Shown here in pieces: positions 43,700-55,292 of a stretch of DNA of 64,000 nucleotides. The DNA comes from Diphasiastrum complanatum (Eukaryota; Streptophyta; Lycopodiopsida; Lycopodiales; Lycopodiaceae). The position numbers and the translations under genes are program-made. Position 1 is the first letter of the stretch. Each line of letters begins with the position of its first letter. Below the pieces are notes generated by a model. That model was not told the DNA's origin. It saw nothing but the letters and a program-made list of their open reading frames with translations, and made no database searches. The stretch spans positions 39,459,627 through 39,523,626 of the forward strand of contig CM055101.1 in assembly GCA_029204225.1 (NCBI GenBank), read 5' to 3'.

Positions 43700-46600
43700 T
43701 GGACGTGTGTATGTGTTCTTTGGTAGGTTAAGCCTCCAATATCGTCTTGCTTCTTGACATGTTACACGAGTATCTCATCCTCAGGTGGCAGACTCCCACG
43801 AACATCATCATAGTTTATGCACTTTTATTTTTAATGCTAGGATTTGGATTAATTTTAACTTTACTGCAAGCTTCGCTCTTGTTTGAGCCTACTTTTCTTT
43901 AAACTTCCCCTTCGGGGTGTATATATCTTATGTTTTTGGAACAAGCATCACCTATTATGCCTGGTAGGGCAGAGAGAGCATTTGGAGTTTGAGTGGAGGA
44001 GGCTTGTGGCTACATCATATTGGCATTTGAGAGAAGGTTGCATTTACACACATTTTACAAATAGCTCAGGTAGCCACAATATATATTAACTTTCAGTTAA
44101 AACAAAATGTGTTTATGGGATATAGTGAAACGCACGCGTCCATCGATGAAATTACATCAACTAGCCCAGCTCAAAACCCTAAAATACACATGGCCCAATT
44201 AAAATACATAAAACATGTTTTGTCTATCATTGTTGACATTCTCTCTCTCATATTTTTGGTGATTGTTCATCATATCTATAATAATCATTTTTGTATGCTT
44301 GGGAAAACTCTAGGGTGGTTTATGTGTACCCAACATCTTGATTATAAACCATGAAATCAGTAAACCTCAAATGTTGGCTTTTTGTTCATATATTTCACAT
44401 TCCTCTTTTCTAGCTCAATGCATTCTACTAGAGTATTTTATGTCAAGTTATTGGGTGGGGCGAGGGAAGCAACCTTTTAAAATAGGAACAATATGAAATT
44501 TTTTATCTACTTGGTGAATCAAAACACTCATTCAAAACGTCTCTCACAAAATATAGCATAAAAAAGACATCTATTCACACTATTATTTGAATATACTCCA
44601 ATGCTAGTTCTCAATACACTAACAAATTGTATAATTTTTTTCTTTAGCGGAAAACAACTCATTACAATCACCAATTATGCCTTTTGTTGTGAAGCCAATG
44701 AAATCCAAGAAAAGTTTATGCCTAGAGCTGTAATTACCAAGGAGAAAATCTCCTTTAAGAAACAAATGTACATTACAAAAATGGTTAATATTAACCTCAT
44801 AAGATTTTCTACTCAAAAATTATGCTTTTTTAGCTACATTCTTTTAAAATTTTCTCACTTTTCTTTATTAGTTATCATCTTTTCAAAATTTTCTCCACAG
44901 GGACCTAAACATAGTGTAGAGTGTCATTGACATCTCTCCCACAAAATGTGCTATAATAGAGAGTGTGATTTTCTTCTTCAAAAAACCTCCTCCTCCAAGC
45001 TCCCTATTGCAATAGATAATCATCCTATCTAGTCTTGCAAGCCCCCTCCAACTCAAGTACTCTTCATCCAAGAAAATATCTTTAAAGAGATTTAGAGAGA
45101 ACAATTATATTATTATTGTTAATAATGAGAAATGGTCTAAGAGATGGTTTCTCGCATTTCCATTGTAATTTGATGTTTGTGAATGGATTAGATGTTTTAA
45201 TGCTTAGATTGGCACATGACACTTCCATATTATTGCAAGGGTCCATCACACATGGGCTTAATTTTTTTGTTACTATTATAGACATAGGTGTGACTCCTAC
45301 CTAGAGTACATAAACTAGGGTCCCGCAACCTATGAATGTGGTTATGGAGCTCTACCCCACTAGGGTTTGTACATATTCATTTATAGTGCGATACTACATT
45401 TTTCTACTTAAGAGAAACTATAGGAAGCCTATTGGGAAGAGTTGGGTAAGAGTGAATTCTTGCAACAACATGTAGGCTTGAATCATGCCTTTTGTGATGT
45501 TGACATCTTGGAGCCTCTTGCACCCATTTAGCCTTGGTATAAGACTTCTTGTAGAAAAATCTATGATGAAGCTAAATGAGAGCTTGAGTAAATTGCATGC
45601 CTCAAAGTTGTAGGTTGTTGTTCAAATTTCATGTGAGTAGTGGAGGTGTAAGGAGAAACACCTCCAAGATCCTGCTTATAAGACACACACAAAGGAATGA
45701 CTATGGAGCCAAACCACCCAACCATGCAGATGCTACTGATCAATCTCCAATAGCATCTCCCTGGTGCTAGGGAATAAAAAACAGGTGTAGAGAGAGTAAC
45801 CTGGCAATGAAAACTCAAAATGAAAATGGGAGTAGGGCGAGTTTCTCATGGAGGATATAACCCTTTCTTTTCTTGTGCATGTGCCCATGCAAGCATATAG
45901 TATTCCCATACATGCAGTTCATTACTATTGATATTCTACACCATGCCAATAGTCGTCCTAACCCATGCAATAGCTCCACAAGTCACAATATGTGTGACTA
46001 GGTCCTCACAAGGCTATTAATTACATTACTAGCCTAGTTTGAAATAACAAGGCATAACCAATAATCTTAGTGTTGGAGTACCGGGTATCCAAGTCTAGGA
46101 CTATGTCGAATCCTATATACGTCAAAAACCTAAAGTATTATAGTTCATCCTACTAGAATCTCTAAGAGATCCATCAAGATAAAAATGATTTTAACTCAAT
46201 TCTAAGTACCCCAAATACTTTCGAATTAAATGTCCCTATTTTTAGCATATCATGCAGAAAAATAGCAACCATCCAATCTTAATAGATTTGTTTGTCTCCT
46301 ACAACAGCCAGAGATCTAGTCTGGAACCCATACACAAACATTTACAAACTGTAATCTGTAGTAGAATACCATCCACTAAAATAGTTAAATTTTAATTATT
46401 TAAATTCTCCACAAGTAAAAATAATTTTCTTAATGGGAATTCATGTGAGACTCATATGTTCTCAATTCACTGGAGTAAAGAGATTTAGCTTTTTAACCGA
46501 TTGATCTAAATTCTTAACTCATTTAATAGATCGTGAATTACTCACCACACTTGAGAATCATCATATTTCCTTGCAATCCTCTGTTAATAATTAAGTATAT

Positions 46601-47237
46601 ATTTATGATTCGTCAATCACAAATATATAAATCCTTGTGATTCATCAATCATAATTCATCAGAATCCAAAACCATACTTAATCATTAAAGAATACTAGAG
46701 TATATGTCCAACATAACTCAAGAAATATAAGAATCATTCTAAAGTCTTTCGTACTGGATTTTAAGAATATTCTCCAAACCGGATTCCCAACAAGAATGCG
46801 AGATATTCTAGTTCTATATACCACGGATAATTAAAGACAGAAATCATACCAAAATGATACTGATAATCATCTTCAACTACAAAAAAACTTGAGGTTACTA
46901 TCTGGAATTGAATCTAGACACCCCAAAGTTGTGTTGAATATAAATTTAGTTGTCATTATTGGAATCATTATGATTTGCTATCTGATTGAGCTCTCTGAGA
47001 TACAATATATTACGATCGCCAAGTGAAGATCTCCTTAGATCATACTACATGCAACCAAAAGGGCACCTGTGGAGCCAAATCACCCGACCAATAGGAAATG
47101 GCTAGTCAAAATCCTAACCACTTCACTCCCAAGCCAAGGTGACTGAATGCAAGAGAGGAGGTTGAAATCAGAAAAAACATTGAGGAGATGGACAAGTTCC
47201 TGTAGGATATATACTCTCCAAAAGCTAGAGAATATTC
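43700..47237. other. Intergenic region upstream of RPL15
   Basis: AT-rich, without a supportable gene. The 109-codon ORF at 44601-44930 has a composition typical of AT-rich noise. Family-2 dispersed repeat copies lie at 45640-46075 and 47060-47180. Confidence 0.5.
45640..46075. repeat. Dispersed repeat family 2, intergenic copy
   Basis: Order and orientation of short conserved blocks match the copy in RPL15 intron 3 at 35470-35900. Divergence is high, so the family is old. Confidence 0.55.
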
Positions 47238-47892
47238 TGTCAGAAATGGTGAACTCCTGCAACTTTGTCGCAGCACGAACAAGACACGAAGGTCGAACGA
47301 GAACGATTTGCGACAGTCAACGTGTCTTTGAATCGAAGCACGAACGATTCGCGAATCATTCGTGAATCGCAAACACACCTCCAGGACCACAAACCGCAAA
47401 AGGGACGCAAAACGAAAAACTACAAAAAGAAATGAAAAGTATGAAAGCAAACGGGAGATTACGAATCAAATGAAGAAAAATCTTTCACGCTGCCAGCTGG
47501 CAGCTCAACGAGCTTCACACCCAACTGAAACGAGTAGCAACGACGAAGACTAACTAACTAGTTGATTAGCGTTAACTAGTCTGGTAATTCGACGTTTAGC
47601 TATCTTGTAAACTCAACATAGTGGAGGTATAAACGATCTTCTCTGTATCATAACTAAGTGATGAGAATACAGAGATTTGTAAGAGACAAAGAGAGACGTA
47701 GAGAATAGAATAAGAAAGTAAAGACACCAAAGCTGTGCATGAAAGTCTGCCAACGAGCAGAGCACAACGTAAGAGTAGAGTGTCAATCTGCCAACGAGCG
47801 AGACACTGACGATCTCGCTCCAAAACCAAACTAACAATATTTTCGTGTATCTCAGCAGAAGACGAACACGAAACAGTGTCGCCTCTGCGACA
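47238..47892 (+). repeat. Copia-D 5' LTR (probable)
   Basis: The right end is firm: GCGACA directly before the primer-binding site. The left end is placed at TGTCAGAAATGG because TGTC...GACA gives the usual short inverted ends. The 3' LTR is missing, so the length of 655 bp is provisional. It holds a near-perfect 24-bp palindrome (47340-47363). Confidence 0.6.
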
Positions 47893-47904
47893 TGGTATAA
47901 GAGC
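47893..47904 (+). other. Copia-D primer-binding site, one mismatch
   Basis: TGGTATAAGAGC, one base off TGGTATCAGAGC. Confidence 0.8.
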
Positions 47905-47956
47905 CAACAGGTTATCATTACTGATATCCCATCAGTGATTTTTCCAGACAACACAA

Positions 47957-49533
47957 TATGGCTACGACAATCCAGACCAGAGTAGCAATCAGTCTCAATG
48001 GCGCAAATTATAGAATCTGAAAATCCAAAATCAAAACACTCCTGAAGGACGAAGGCATCTGGTCAGTGACCGAGCTCTCAGAGGTGCAGCCTCCAGAGGG
48101 AGACCCGAGGAGAGCTAAATGGATCAGAAAGGATGAGCGCGCAATGGCGATCATCGTGCCATCCATAAATGAAGATCTACTCATGCAGATCGAAGACTAC
48201 GAAAGAAGCCATGCAACGTGGGAAAGATTAAAGCAGAAGTATGAAGTGAGGATTGCAGCTTCAGTCATGCACCTTCACAATCAACTGCAATCAATACGGT
48301 GGGATGACAACCAGTTGAATCAGCACATTGAGAAGATCAAAACAATCTTCTCTCAACTCGTTGCATTAGGACATGAGCACCAAGTCCTAGCACCACAACA
48401 GCTGATGTACTTCATGAAATCTCTATCGACGTCCTATCAGCCGTTGAGAATGCTCATGCTGAGTCTACCAGATATGACATTCGACAAAGCGGTCAGTCTT
48501 GTCGCTGATGAGAGACTGGTGAGAGACGAAGGAGAAGGAAGCAGTGATCAAGAGAAAGCTCTCTTCATGAAAGGAAAGAAGAAGAACAAAAACAAGCCAA
48601 GATTCGAAAAGATGAAGTCCTCGAATCAACAATCTTCTTCCTGTGATCGTTGCCACAAACTAGGCCATACGACCAACAAATGTTGGTTCAATCCAGCAAT
48701 ACCTTGCATGCACTGCAAGAAGAAAGTGCATTCTGCATACGACTGCAGATTCAATCCAAAAAGAAAAAACAAAGCTGAAAAGGCAAACATTGCAGAGTCA
48801 TCTAAAGATGCAAAAAGAGGTGACGAAGCTTTCACGATACTCGACGAAGCTTCGACAAGCTACTCCAAACATGACATCGATTTAGGAGCAACATCTCACA
48901 TAACCTACAACAAGAAGATCTTGATCAACTTTCGCGAACTCAAAAACGACAGAGCGGTGATTTTAGGCAATGGAAGCAAACATGGTGTCAAGGGCATTGG
49001 CTCTCTACAGCTACAAACACTGTTAGGCCAAGCAGAGCTGCCAAGAGCACTCTATGTGCCCTCACTCATAAAGGATCTGCTATCTATCTCCAAGATGGCA
49101 GATCTAGGCATTCGAGTTTTGTTCGACAGCAACACTTGTCGTATGATCGAGAAGACGACAAACAAGTTGCTAACGGTCGGATGCAGAGAAGGAAACCTCT
49201 ACCAGGCCAAAATAATCAGCAAACCTGATAGCATATTAAATGCTTCAGAAAACAAAGATCAACTCTGGCATAGGAGAATGTATCATTTAAACATGCGGAG
49301 CCTGTACGACATGAGCACAAAGGACATTGTCACAGGTCTCAAAATTTCAAGGACCGAGGCTGAGTTCTGCGAAGCTTGTCATAAAGGCAAGCAACATCGG
49401 AATCCATTCACACACAAAGGAAGAAGAGCCAAGGAAGTTCTTGAGCTTGTCCACTCTGATGTGTGTGGACCGATGAAAATAGATTCGCTCTCAGGTTCGA
49501 GATATTTTCTAAAGTTCATAGATATTACAGCCT
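47957..49533 (+). pseudogene. Copia-D gag, protease and start of integrase
   Basis: Translation should start at 47957 (MATTIQTRVAISLNGANYRI). A TGA where Trp is usual (48017-48019) blocks it; the frame then stays open to the insertion at 49533. Gag carries two zinc knuckles, CDRCHKLGHTTNKC and a second CMHCKKKVHSAYDC, unlike Copia-A, B and C with one. The protease reads IDLGATSHI, with Leu in place of the Ser of DSG. GAG-pre-integrase (LWHRRMYHLN, CEACHKGKQH) and the first integrase motif (LVHSDVCGPM) follow. The coding sequence is cut after KFIDI by the LTR element at 49534 and resumes at 55298. Confidence 0.9.
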
Positions 49534-49939
49534 GTTCACATATTCCACTCTATTTTGTAACACGGTTCTTGGGTTTCTTTACTTCTTCGTTCTTTTTTCT
49601 GTAGTTACGGTTCTTACGGATCTTCTTCTTTATTAGAACAATTACTAAACAGAAGTGTTACTCAGGTTGCAGCATGTATTTTCCAGCCTGTCAGTGGGAG
49701 TCATGGATCCAATACTCAGCTACATGCATTAACCAGCCATGTAACCAGTCTTAGCTCAAGAAGATCCACGTTTTAGAACAGGGAGTATTCCTACCACTAT
49801 CTACTAAATCAGAAAACAATCAAGAACAAGATTAACTACTCAAACAAGAAACAAGAAACAAGAAACTAGATTCCTAATAGCATAGCAACAGTCCAAGAAT
49901 CAAGAAACACTCATTTCTTGATGCTTAGATTGCCCAAGA
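49534..49939 (-). repeat. Truncated 3' LTR of the YDW/YYRAA element
   Basis: About 400 bp nearly identical to 54197-54600, diverging after GATGCTTAGATTGC. The remaining 690 bp and the adjoining internal end are missing. Confidence 0.85.
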
Positions 49940-50187
49940 TTGCAACACTGGTGATGTCTTTCGCTTGGCACTTGAAAAAGCGTGGATCTTCGTTCGCTTC
50001 CATAAAACCATGTGCTTATTATCCGCAAAACTTTTTTTCTTTTTTCAAAATTGGAAGTCTCTCAATTGGCCGCTACATTCCAGCCTTCTTGAGAACTTCT
50101 TGCGAGTCCTACTCACCTCGACGTCGTGTCGTTTGCTTTATCTCGCTCATCTTTCGTCCCAAGGCTTCAAAAACTTGGAAGCGGAGC

Positions 50188-50562
50188 TTACTTTCGAAAT
50201 TGAGCGACCCAGTATTCTCTTATCCTCTCCACAAAGCCCATTTCTTGCCAGTCCTCCACCATGGTCACATAATGTGACGACATGAAAGCCGCTCTGTAGT
50301 ATAGCTTGGCCATCATTTCATGGTCTTCTTCCGACTGGAGGGCTACATTCGGGATGATCTTAATGGGATCCAAGCCTTGATCCCAAAAACAATATTGCTG
50401 CATCAGAAAGGCCATAGATCTGCAATATTCAGCACTTTCTTGCACACAAAGATCGGCACTTGTTTTGTACTTCTGCCCAAAGTCGTGTAACTGCAGCCTC
50501 AGATCATCCGGAGAGGTCCTCTCTGAAATTTCCGGAATGACTGGCCAGTTTACCAACTCCAC
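50188..50562 (-). pseudogene. YDW/YYRAA gene copy 2, C-terminal YYRAA domain
   Basis: The open frame of 124 codons begins VNWPVIPEISERTSPDDL and contains FGQKYKTSADLCVQESAEYC, a patch ending LDPIKIIPNV, then KLYYRAAFMSSHYVTMVEDW and a basic end. It aligns at the same spacing with copy 1 (19315-19687). Predicted to be largely helical. No catalytic pattern that I know is visible. The function is unknown; a structural or nucleic-acid-related role in the element would be speculation. Confidence 0.55.
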
Positions 50563-50768
50563 TCGTGGCTTTTCTACCGGCCATGGATTCTGGAAGCAAC
50601 ACCGGCTCTCTGGCCACCCGATCCCGAGCTATCGTCTGAAGATTGGGTTTGTCTGTCCTGATTTCCTATTCCATCATTCCCATCATCGTCCTATGGCTTC
50701 ATTGATTGAGCGCCTGCTTGGGCCTTGCACGTTGTGTCCCATAGTTGGTTCACCTTGTCCAAGACTTG

Positions 50769-51225
50769 CTACAAGGTCTTCGTGGTATCTTCCAGCTGCT
50801 TCTGGGACTCCAAGATGATCCTCTCTTGCTTGGCCACAATGTTTTGAAAATTTTTCTTTTCGGCCTCTCGTTCTTGAATTAGCCTTACATATTTTTCCAT
50901 CCAGATGGCTGGGGCCTGTGGGGCCTGGAATTGAATATCCTCAGGCTTGACTAGAGGAGCGTTGACTGTCATTACACTTGACGATCCATCTTGTACTTGG
51001 TCGATTTGGACCATCTAGTGCTTCAGTTGCTGCTGGACCTCTTCCAGAGTGGTCTTCTGCCCGGCCATCACAGATTTGATTTCCACTGTCTCTCTTTCTT
51101 TTTCTTTGGCCAGCCTCTGATGATGTGTAATTTCCCTGGTCTTGACGTTGGACCTTGCTCTCAAGCATTTGATATTTGCTAACCAACCGATGCATATGGT
51201 AGCTCGTTTTGGATAAGCCGATCAT
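50769..51225 (-). pseudogene. YDW/YYRAA gene copy 2, coiled-coil region
   Basis: Two overlapping frames joined by a frameshift near 50990-51010. The 5' part reads SKTSYHMHRLVSKYQMLESK; the 3' part reads WMEKYVRLIQEREAEKKNFQ and NIVAKQERIILESQKQLEDT, a clear heptad-like amphipathic helix. Its place between the Pro/Thr-rich and YYRAA parts matches copy 1. Confidence 0.5.
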
Positions 51226-51273
51226 TGAGCTTTTGACTGCTTCGGTGAGCTTCTCAGGGTTAGTGAGGGTTGG

Positions 51274-51892
51274 TTACTGATTTGGAGTGTGGGATGGTGA
51301 GGCTAAACCAAAAAATAAACGTGGTGTTAGAGTTGAAGATGGAGGTGGAGGTGGAGGTAGTGGAGGGATGATGTTAGTAACTGTTGTGGTGGTGGTGGTG
51401 GTTAGTGGAGGGGTCCGACTTCTTCCTGGTTGCTTCTCTTTCTCTGGCTCATCGTCGCCTATTTCCATCAGGTCCACAACATCAAAATATTGCGATGTGT
51501 CCAATGTGTGGACTTGCTGGGCCTGTGGTTGTTGGTCTTGTGGTTGCTAAGCCGCTTCCGTGACCTGGAGACTAGATATCCCCACTCCTCCCCCTCCCAA
51601 AACTTGTGTCGATGGTGATGTTGGTGGCGTTGGTGTAATAATCAATGTGGGTGGGGTGGTGACTTGCTCTGGTGGACACGGCCGTGACTTGAGATATTGT
51701 CGTGTCAGGTGCTGGTGTAGAGGTAGTTGCTCCATTACCCCCGTCGATGACATGTGAGGGTGATGAGTGTGGTTGTGAGGCCGTGGATGAGCTTCCATCA
51801 TCTGAGGTGGAACCATCTAAAACTGATCCCATTTGTGATGTGCTCCCAGCTTGAAGCTTCTTTTGCATCCTTTGTTGCCTTGTGTCTGGCAA
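51274..51892 (-). pseudogene. YDW/YYRAA gene copy 2, Pro/Ser/Thr-rich linker
   Basis: Low-complexity coding with PPLTTTTTTTVTNIIPPLPP and PPSSTLTPRL, and an acidic patch (DVVDLMEIGDDEPEKEKQ). Two frames overlap at 51572-51816 and one stop lies near 51546, so the copy is damaged. Copy 1 has an equivalent Pro/Thr-rich stretch at 5770-6160. Confidence 0.45.
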
Positions 51893-52064
51893 CTAGGCCT
51901 TGGAGGTATCGGCCTCTTGAGCTCCGGAGGTTGCAGCTGCTTGTGAGTCCGGTTGTGGGCTTCTTTGCTTCTATACCAGAGAGAGAATACTGGTGTTTAC
52001 TCGTTTAGGCTGGGATCCCGATGGTGAAGTGGCCCTTGATCGTGCACGCTTCGACTTTGTTGAC

Positions 52065-52334
52065 TCAATGGGAATTTCCCATGCCTTGTCCGCAAGCTGC
52101 AAGTGTTGTTGAAGCTTTGGCCCATTCTGGACTTGGTGGAGGGTGATTTGTCAAGAGATATCCGAGTATTGTTATCGGCTGCTTGTTCTTAATGCACTCA
52201 TGAAGGTAGTTCGAAACAAATTGTGCCCAATCATAGAGGTTCTGGGCATGCGGTCGTGAATTTGCCATCATGTGAAACAAGGACATGGGTACACTCTGCA
52301 ACTTGGTTCTTGGTCGTTGTGTGCACTTTGTCAA
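52065..52334 (-). pseudogene. YDW/YYRAA gene copy 2, YDW domain
   Basis: The open frame reads SVPMSLFHMMANSRPHAQNL, YDWAQFVSNYLHECIKNKQP and LGYLLTNHPPPSPEWAK. The core (Y-D-W, a helix, I-K, then G.LL) is shared with copy 1 at 5580-5770. Some plant transposon-associated proteins have a comparable helical segment, so a search against that group (for example Pfam Transposase_32) would be the first test; I cannot claim it. Confidence 0.5.
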
Positions 52335-52561
52335 GTACGCACATGCCGCTTGTAGTTGTGGGTCATTGATTGCTTTGACTCGATACCCGTCCTTGTTTTT
52401 TCACTTGGCCACAGATGGGTCAATGAATTTGAAATATGTTGTTTGCTCGATTTTTTTAAGTGTCCTGGTGATAGCATTGGGTCCTCTTGGGAACCCAAAA
52501 GGTTGCAAGTCGGCCGGTGCAAATGATATGTTGTAAACATAGTTCCGCACAGGAGGAACTA

Positions 52562-52780
52562 TTAGCTGGCACGACCTTGCTGTAGCATTGTAGTTGGCAT
52601 ATGCACGAGGTACGGGCTTTGATACCCCATCATGACTGGCATCTGGAACTCAATGGCTTGAAAGAAGGATGCTGCCTGTTGGTACCAGTGTTGCATTTCA
52701 GTAAGATCCAGTTTAGACAATTGGATGTTGAGCTTATTGGCATCAGGGTCATCAAAACTGGAGGCAGGATTGGTAGACAT
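52562..52780 (-). CDS. YDW/YYRAA gene copy 2, N-terminal segment
   Basis: Met at 52780 opens a 72-codon frame, MSTNPASSFDDPDANKLNIQ, followed by LDLTEMQHWYQQAASFFQAI. I take this as the start of the internal gene: it follows a satellite-rich leader and precedes the YDW domain. The frame stops at 52562; the region from there to 52334 has further protein-like pieces in another frame (HLKKSSKQHISNSLTHLWPS). A longer frame upstream to 53356 reads through the satellite and is not thought to be real. Confidence 0.45.
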   Translation of the reverse strand: MSTNPASSFDDPDANKLNIQLSKLDLTEMQHWYQQAASFFQAIEFQMPVMMGYQSPYLVHMPTTMLQQGRAS

Positions 52781-52815
52781 GATGAAAAAACTGGGAAATA
52801 AAAATTTGGAAAAAG

Positions 52816-53046
52816 GGGTGTCGGTTGAGATTTCGGACAGGGTTAACAGGTGTCGGTTGAGCTGGGAGCGGAGGGCGTCGGCTGAGATTTGATCGAAGGT
52901 TGTCGGCTGATATGTGATGGAAAGGCATCGGCTGAGATGTGATAGAAAGGCGTCGGCTGAGATGTGATAGAAAGGTGTCGGCTGAGATGTGATATCGGCT
53001 AAGATGTGATAGAAAGGCATCGACTGAGATGTGATAGAAAGGTTTG
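52816..53046 (-). repeat. 25-bp satellite, array 1
   Basis: About nine copies of a 25-bp unit whose plus-strand core is GTCGGCTGAGATGTGATAGAA. One copy is shortened. It lies in the leader of the YDW/YYRAA element. Confidence 0.85.
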
Positions 53047-53599
53047 GCTGAAGGGAGTGATGGCGGGAAAGGAATGGATTGTGAGGAACTGAGGTTGGGA
53101 AGGAAGGTATGTGAAATTGGAGGTGTTGTGGATAGAAGGGTATAGAGGATGTGTGGCAAACTAAGTATGGTGTGAACAATGGAATGTAAAAGTTTCGAAA
53201 AAGAAGATGTGGGTATATGTTTGCGACTGAGCGGAAAGGATGAATATATTGGGAGATGTAAAGAAAGTAGTTTTTGGTGAAAATGGAGTTTTGGAGATGA
53301 TGAAAGAAAAGTGTGTAAATAGTGTAATGGAAGTGTGTTGAATGCTTGTGTGACACTACCCCTCAGCATGCGAAATGTTTCAAATGCGTTGTTGTTCACT
53401 GGCGATATTAGGTTTGGAGATTGTTGGTGATGGCGCTCTCAATGGAAAACACACTAGGATGGCTGATATTGGGTGAAGATGGTGTGGAAGCAACCATGGA
53501 TGCGCTGAGGTGTGAATGATGTCGAGGTGATGGCATTTATGGACACCATCGACTGGGTTCTGGCGCTATGGGATGTGTCTGTTCGTTGGATTTTGAATG

Positions 53600-53965
53600 A
53601 GAAGCGTCGGTCAAGATATGATGGAGTCGCGTCGGTTGAAATGTGAGAGAGTCGTGTCGGTCGAAATATGAGAGAGTCGCGTCGGTCGAGATCTGAGAGA
53701 GTCGCGTCGGTCGAGATCTGAGAGAGTCACGTCAGTCAAGATCTGAGAGAGTCACGTCGGTCGAGATCTAAAAAAAATCCATTGGTTGAGATCTGAACGG
53801 ATCCCGTCGGTTGAGGTTTAAGCAAATGCGTCTGTTGAGATTTAAGCAAATGCGTCGGTTGAGACTTAAGCAAATGCGTCGGTTGAGATTTAAGCAAATG
53901 CGTCGGTTGAGACTTAAAAAAATGCGTCGGTTCAGATCTAACTCAAGACATGGCAGGATTCTTCT
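53600..53965 (-). repeat. 25-bp satellite, array 2
   Basis: About 14 copies with the same 25-bp period and the same core GTCGGTYGAGATCT, in two sub-types: one with GAGAGAGTCGC, one with AAGCAAATGC. Same orientation as array 1. Confidence 0.87.
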
Positions 53966-54196
53966 GTAGTGGCTCGGTCGAGAGTCAATGTGTAGTAGTC
54001 CGGTCCAGACGAGAGTCATGGCTCGGCTTGGCAAGGAGCGTGAAGCGTCGGTTGAGACTGAGCTTCGCGCTAGTCAGCACGGAAGTGGTGTGGTATGTAA
54101 TGAAGGTGTGGGAGTCGTGAGAGCGATGGTTGTGCTGCACAGATCGGAATGGTTTGGGGCTGTTTAATGTCTGTGTAGCTGCGGAGTGGTGCCAAA

Positions 54197-55292
54197 TGTT
54201 CACAAATTCCACTCTATCTGTGAACACGGTTCTTGGGTTTCTTTACTTCTTTGTTCTTTCTTCTGTAGTTACGGTTCTTATGGATCTTCTTCTTTATTAG
54301 AACAATTACTAGACAGAAGTGCTACTCAAGTTGCAGTGTGTATGTCCCAGCCTGTTAGTGGGAGTCACGGATCTGATACTCAGCTACATGCATTAACCAG
54401 CCATGTAACCAGTCTTAGCTCAAGAAGATCAACGTTTTGAAACAGGGAGTATTCCTACCACTATCTACTAAATCAGAAAACAATCAAGAACAAGATTAAC
54501 TACTCAAACAAGAAACAAGAAACAAGAAACTAGATTCCTAACAGCATAGCAACAGTCCAAGAATCAAGAAACACTCATTTCTTGATGCTTAGATTGCTCA
54601 AGAACAATAAAAAACTGGAATGGAAGAAAGTATGCAAGATCTACACCACAAACCAGCCTATTTAATTTACTTGCATGTTGATTCCTACCTTATTCCACAA
54701 ACAAGAAATGAATCCTAATCCACAACTAAGTAAGAAACAAGAAAACAAGATTCTAGTTAATCCACAATACAAGGAAATCAAATATGCTCATAGGAACTTC
54801 ACTCAAGAACATTGCCATGAACAAAGAGCTTAGTAATTATCAAGAACTCGTGGAGGATCCTCTTTATTTGCTCAAGAGAACTTGACAATATATTCAAAGC
54901 TCCCTCACAAGAGAGGGGAGCCCTTAAATAAGCAAGAAGGCTGCCCACGTGGAGCCCAAGTGGCAATTCCACCAAATTAAAAATTACATGTGGAATTTGC
55001 CCTTCCACTAAAGGTCACCATCAAAAGGTGGCTCACTCTAACTAATTTAAGAGGGGTCTACATTTATTTACAAAGCCTGGGAAATATGACTAGCTCCTAC
55101 ATGGTCGTTCCCTCTCTGGGATATACCATGTAGGCTCACATAGATATTTCACTGTCATCCTAGCGAGCTCTCATGCTCGGCTCTCAGCTTCTTCTGCTCT
55201 CCTCCTTCTGAGACCTCCTCGGTCATGAGTGAGAGGTATTCTGTGTCTTCGGCTTGGCTCGGCATCTAGGGATTCTCTGGAATCTGCTAACA
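54197..55292 (-). repeat. 5' LTR of the YDW/YYRAA element
   Basis: 1096 bp from TGTTCACAAATT to GCTAACA (TGTT...AACA ends). A primer-site-like TGGCACCACTCCGC lies two bases beyond its left end on the minus strand. Confidence 0.85.

Larger units (their letters stand above)
49534..55292 (-). mobile_element. LTR element carrying the YDW/YYRAA gene, inserted in Copia-D
   Basis: The flanks are direct repeats: the right copy (54197-55292, 1096 bp) opens TGTTCACAAATTCC and closes GCTAACA; the left copy (49534-49939) matches its first 400 bp and then stops. Flanking CAGCC (49529-49533) and CAACC (55293-55297) form a 5-bp target duplication with one mismatch, and the Copia-D integrase is continuous across the insertion. 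Left of the right LTR, on the minus strand, the bases TTTGGCACCACTCCGC follow the LTR after two bases, a plausible primer site of a non-Met type. No Gag, protease, integrase or reverse transcriptase motif was seen inside; the only protein-like content is the YDW/YYRAA gene. Hence it looks non-autonomous. Confidence 0.75.

Noticed and set aside
44601-44930. Plus-strand 109-codon ORF
   Set aside because: Composition (Phe, Ile, Lys, Asn) is that of random AT-rich DNA; no motif.
52752-53399. Minus-strand 215- and 264-codon frames (SHLSRCLSIT repeats)
   Set aside because: They read through the 25-bp satellite, whose period is not a multiple of three, so coding repeats shift frame each unit; only the 72 codons from 52780 are kept.
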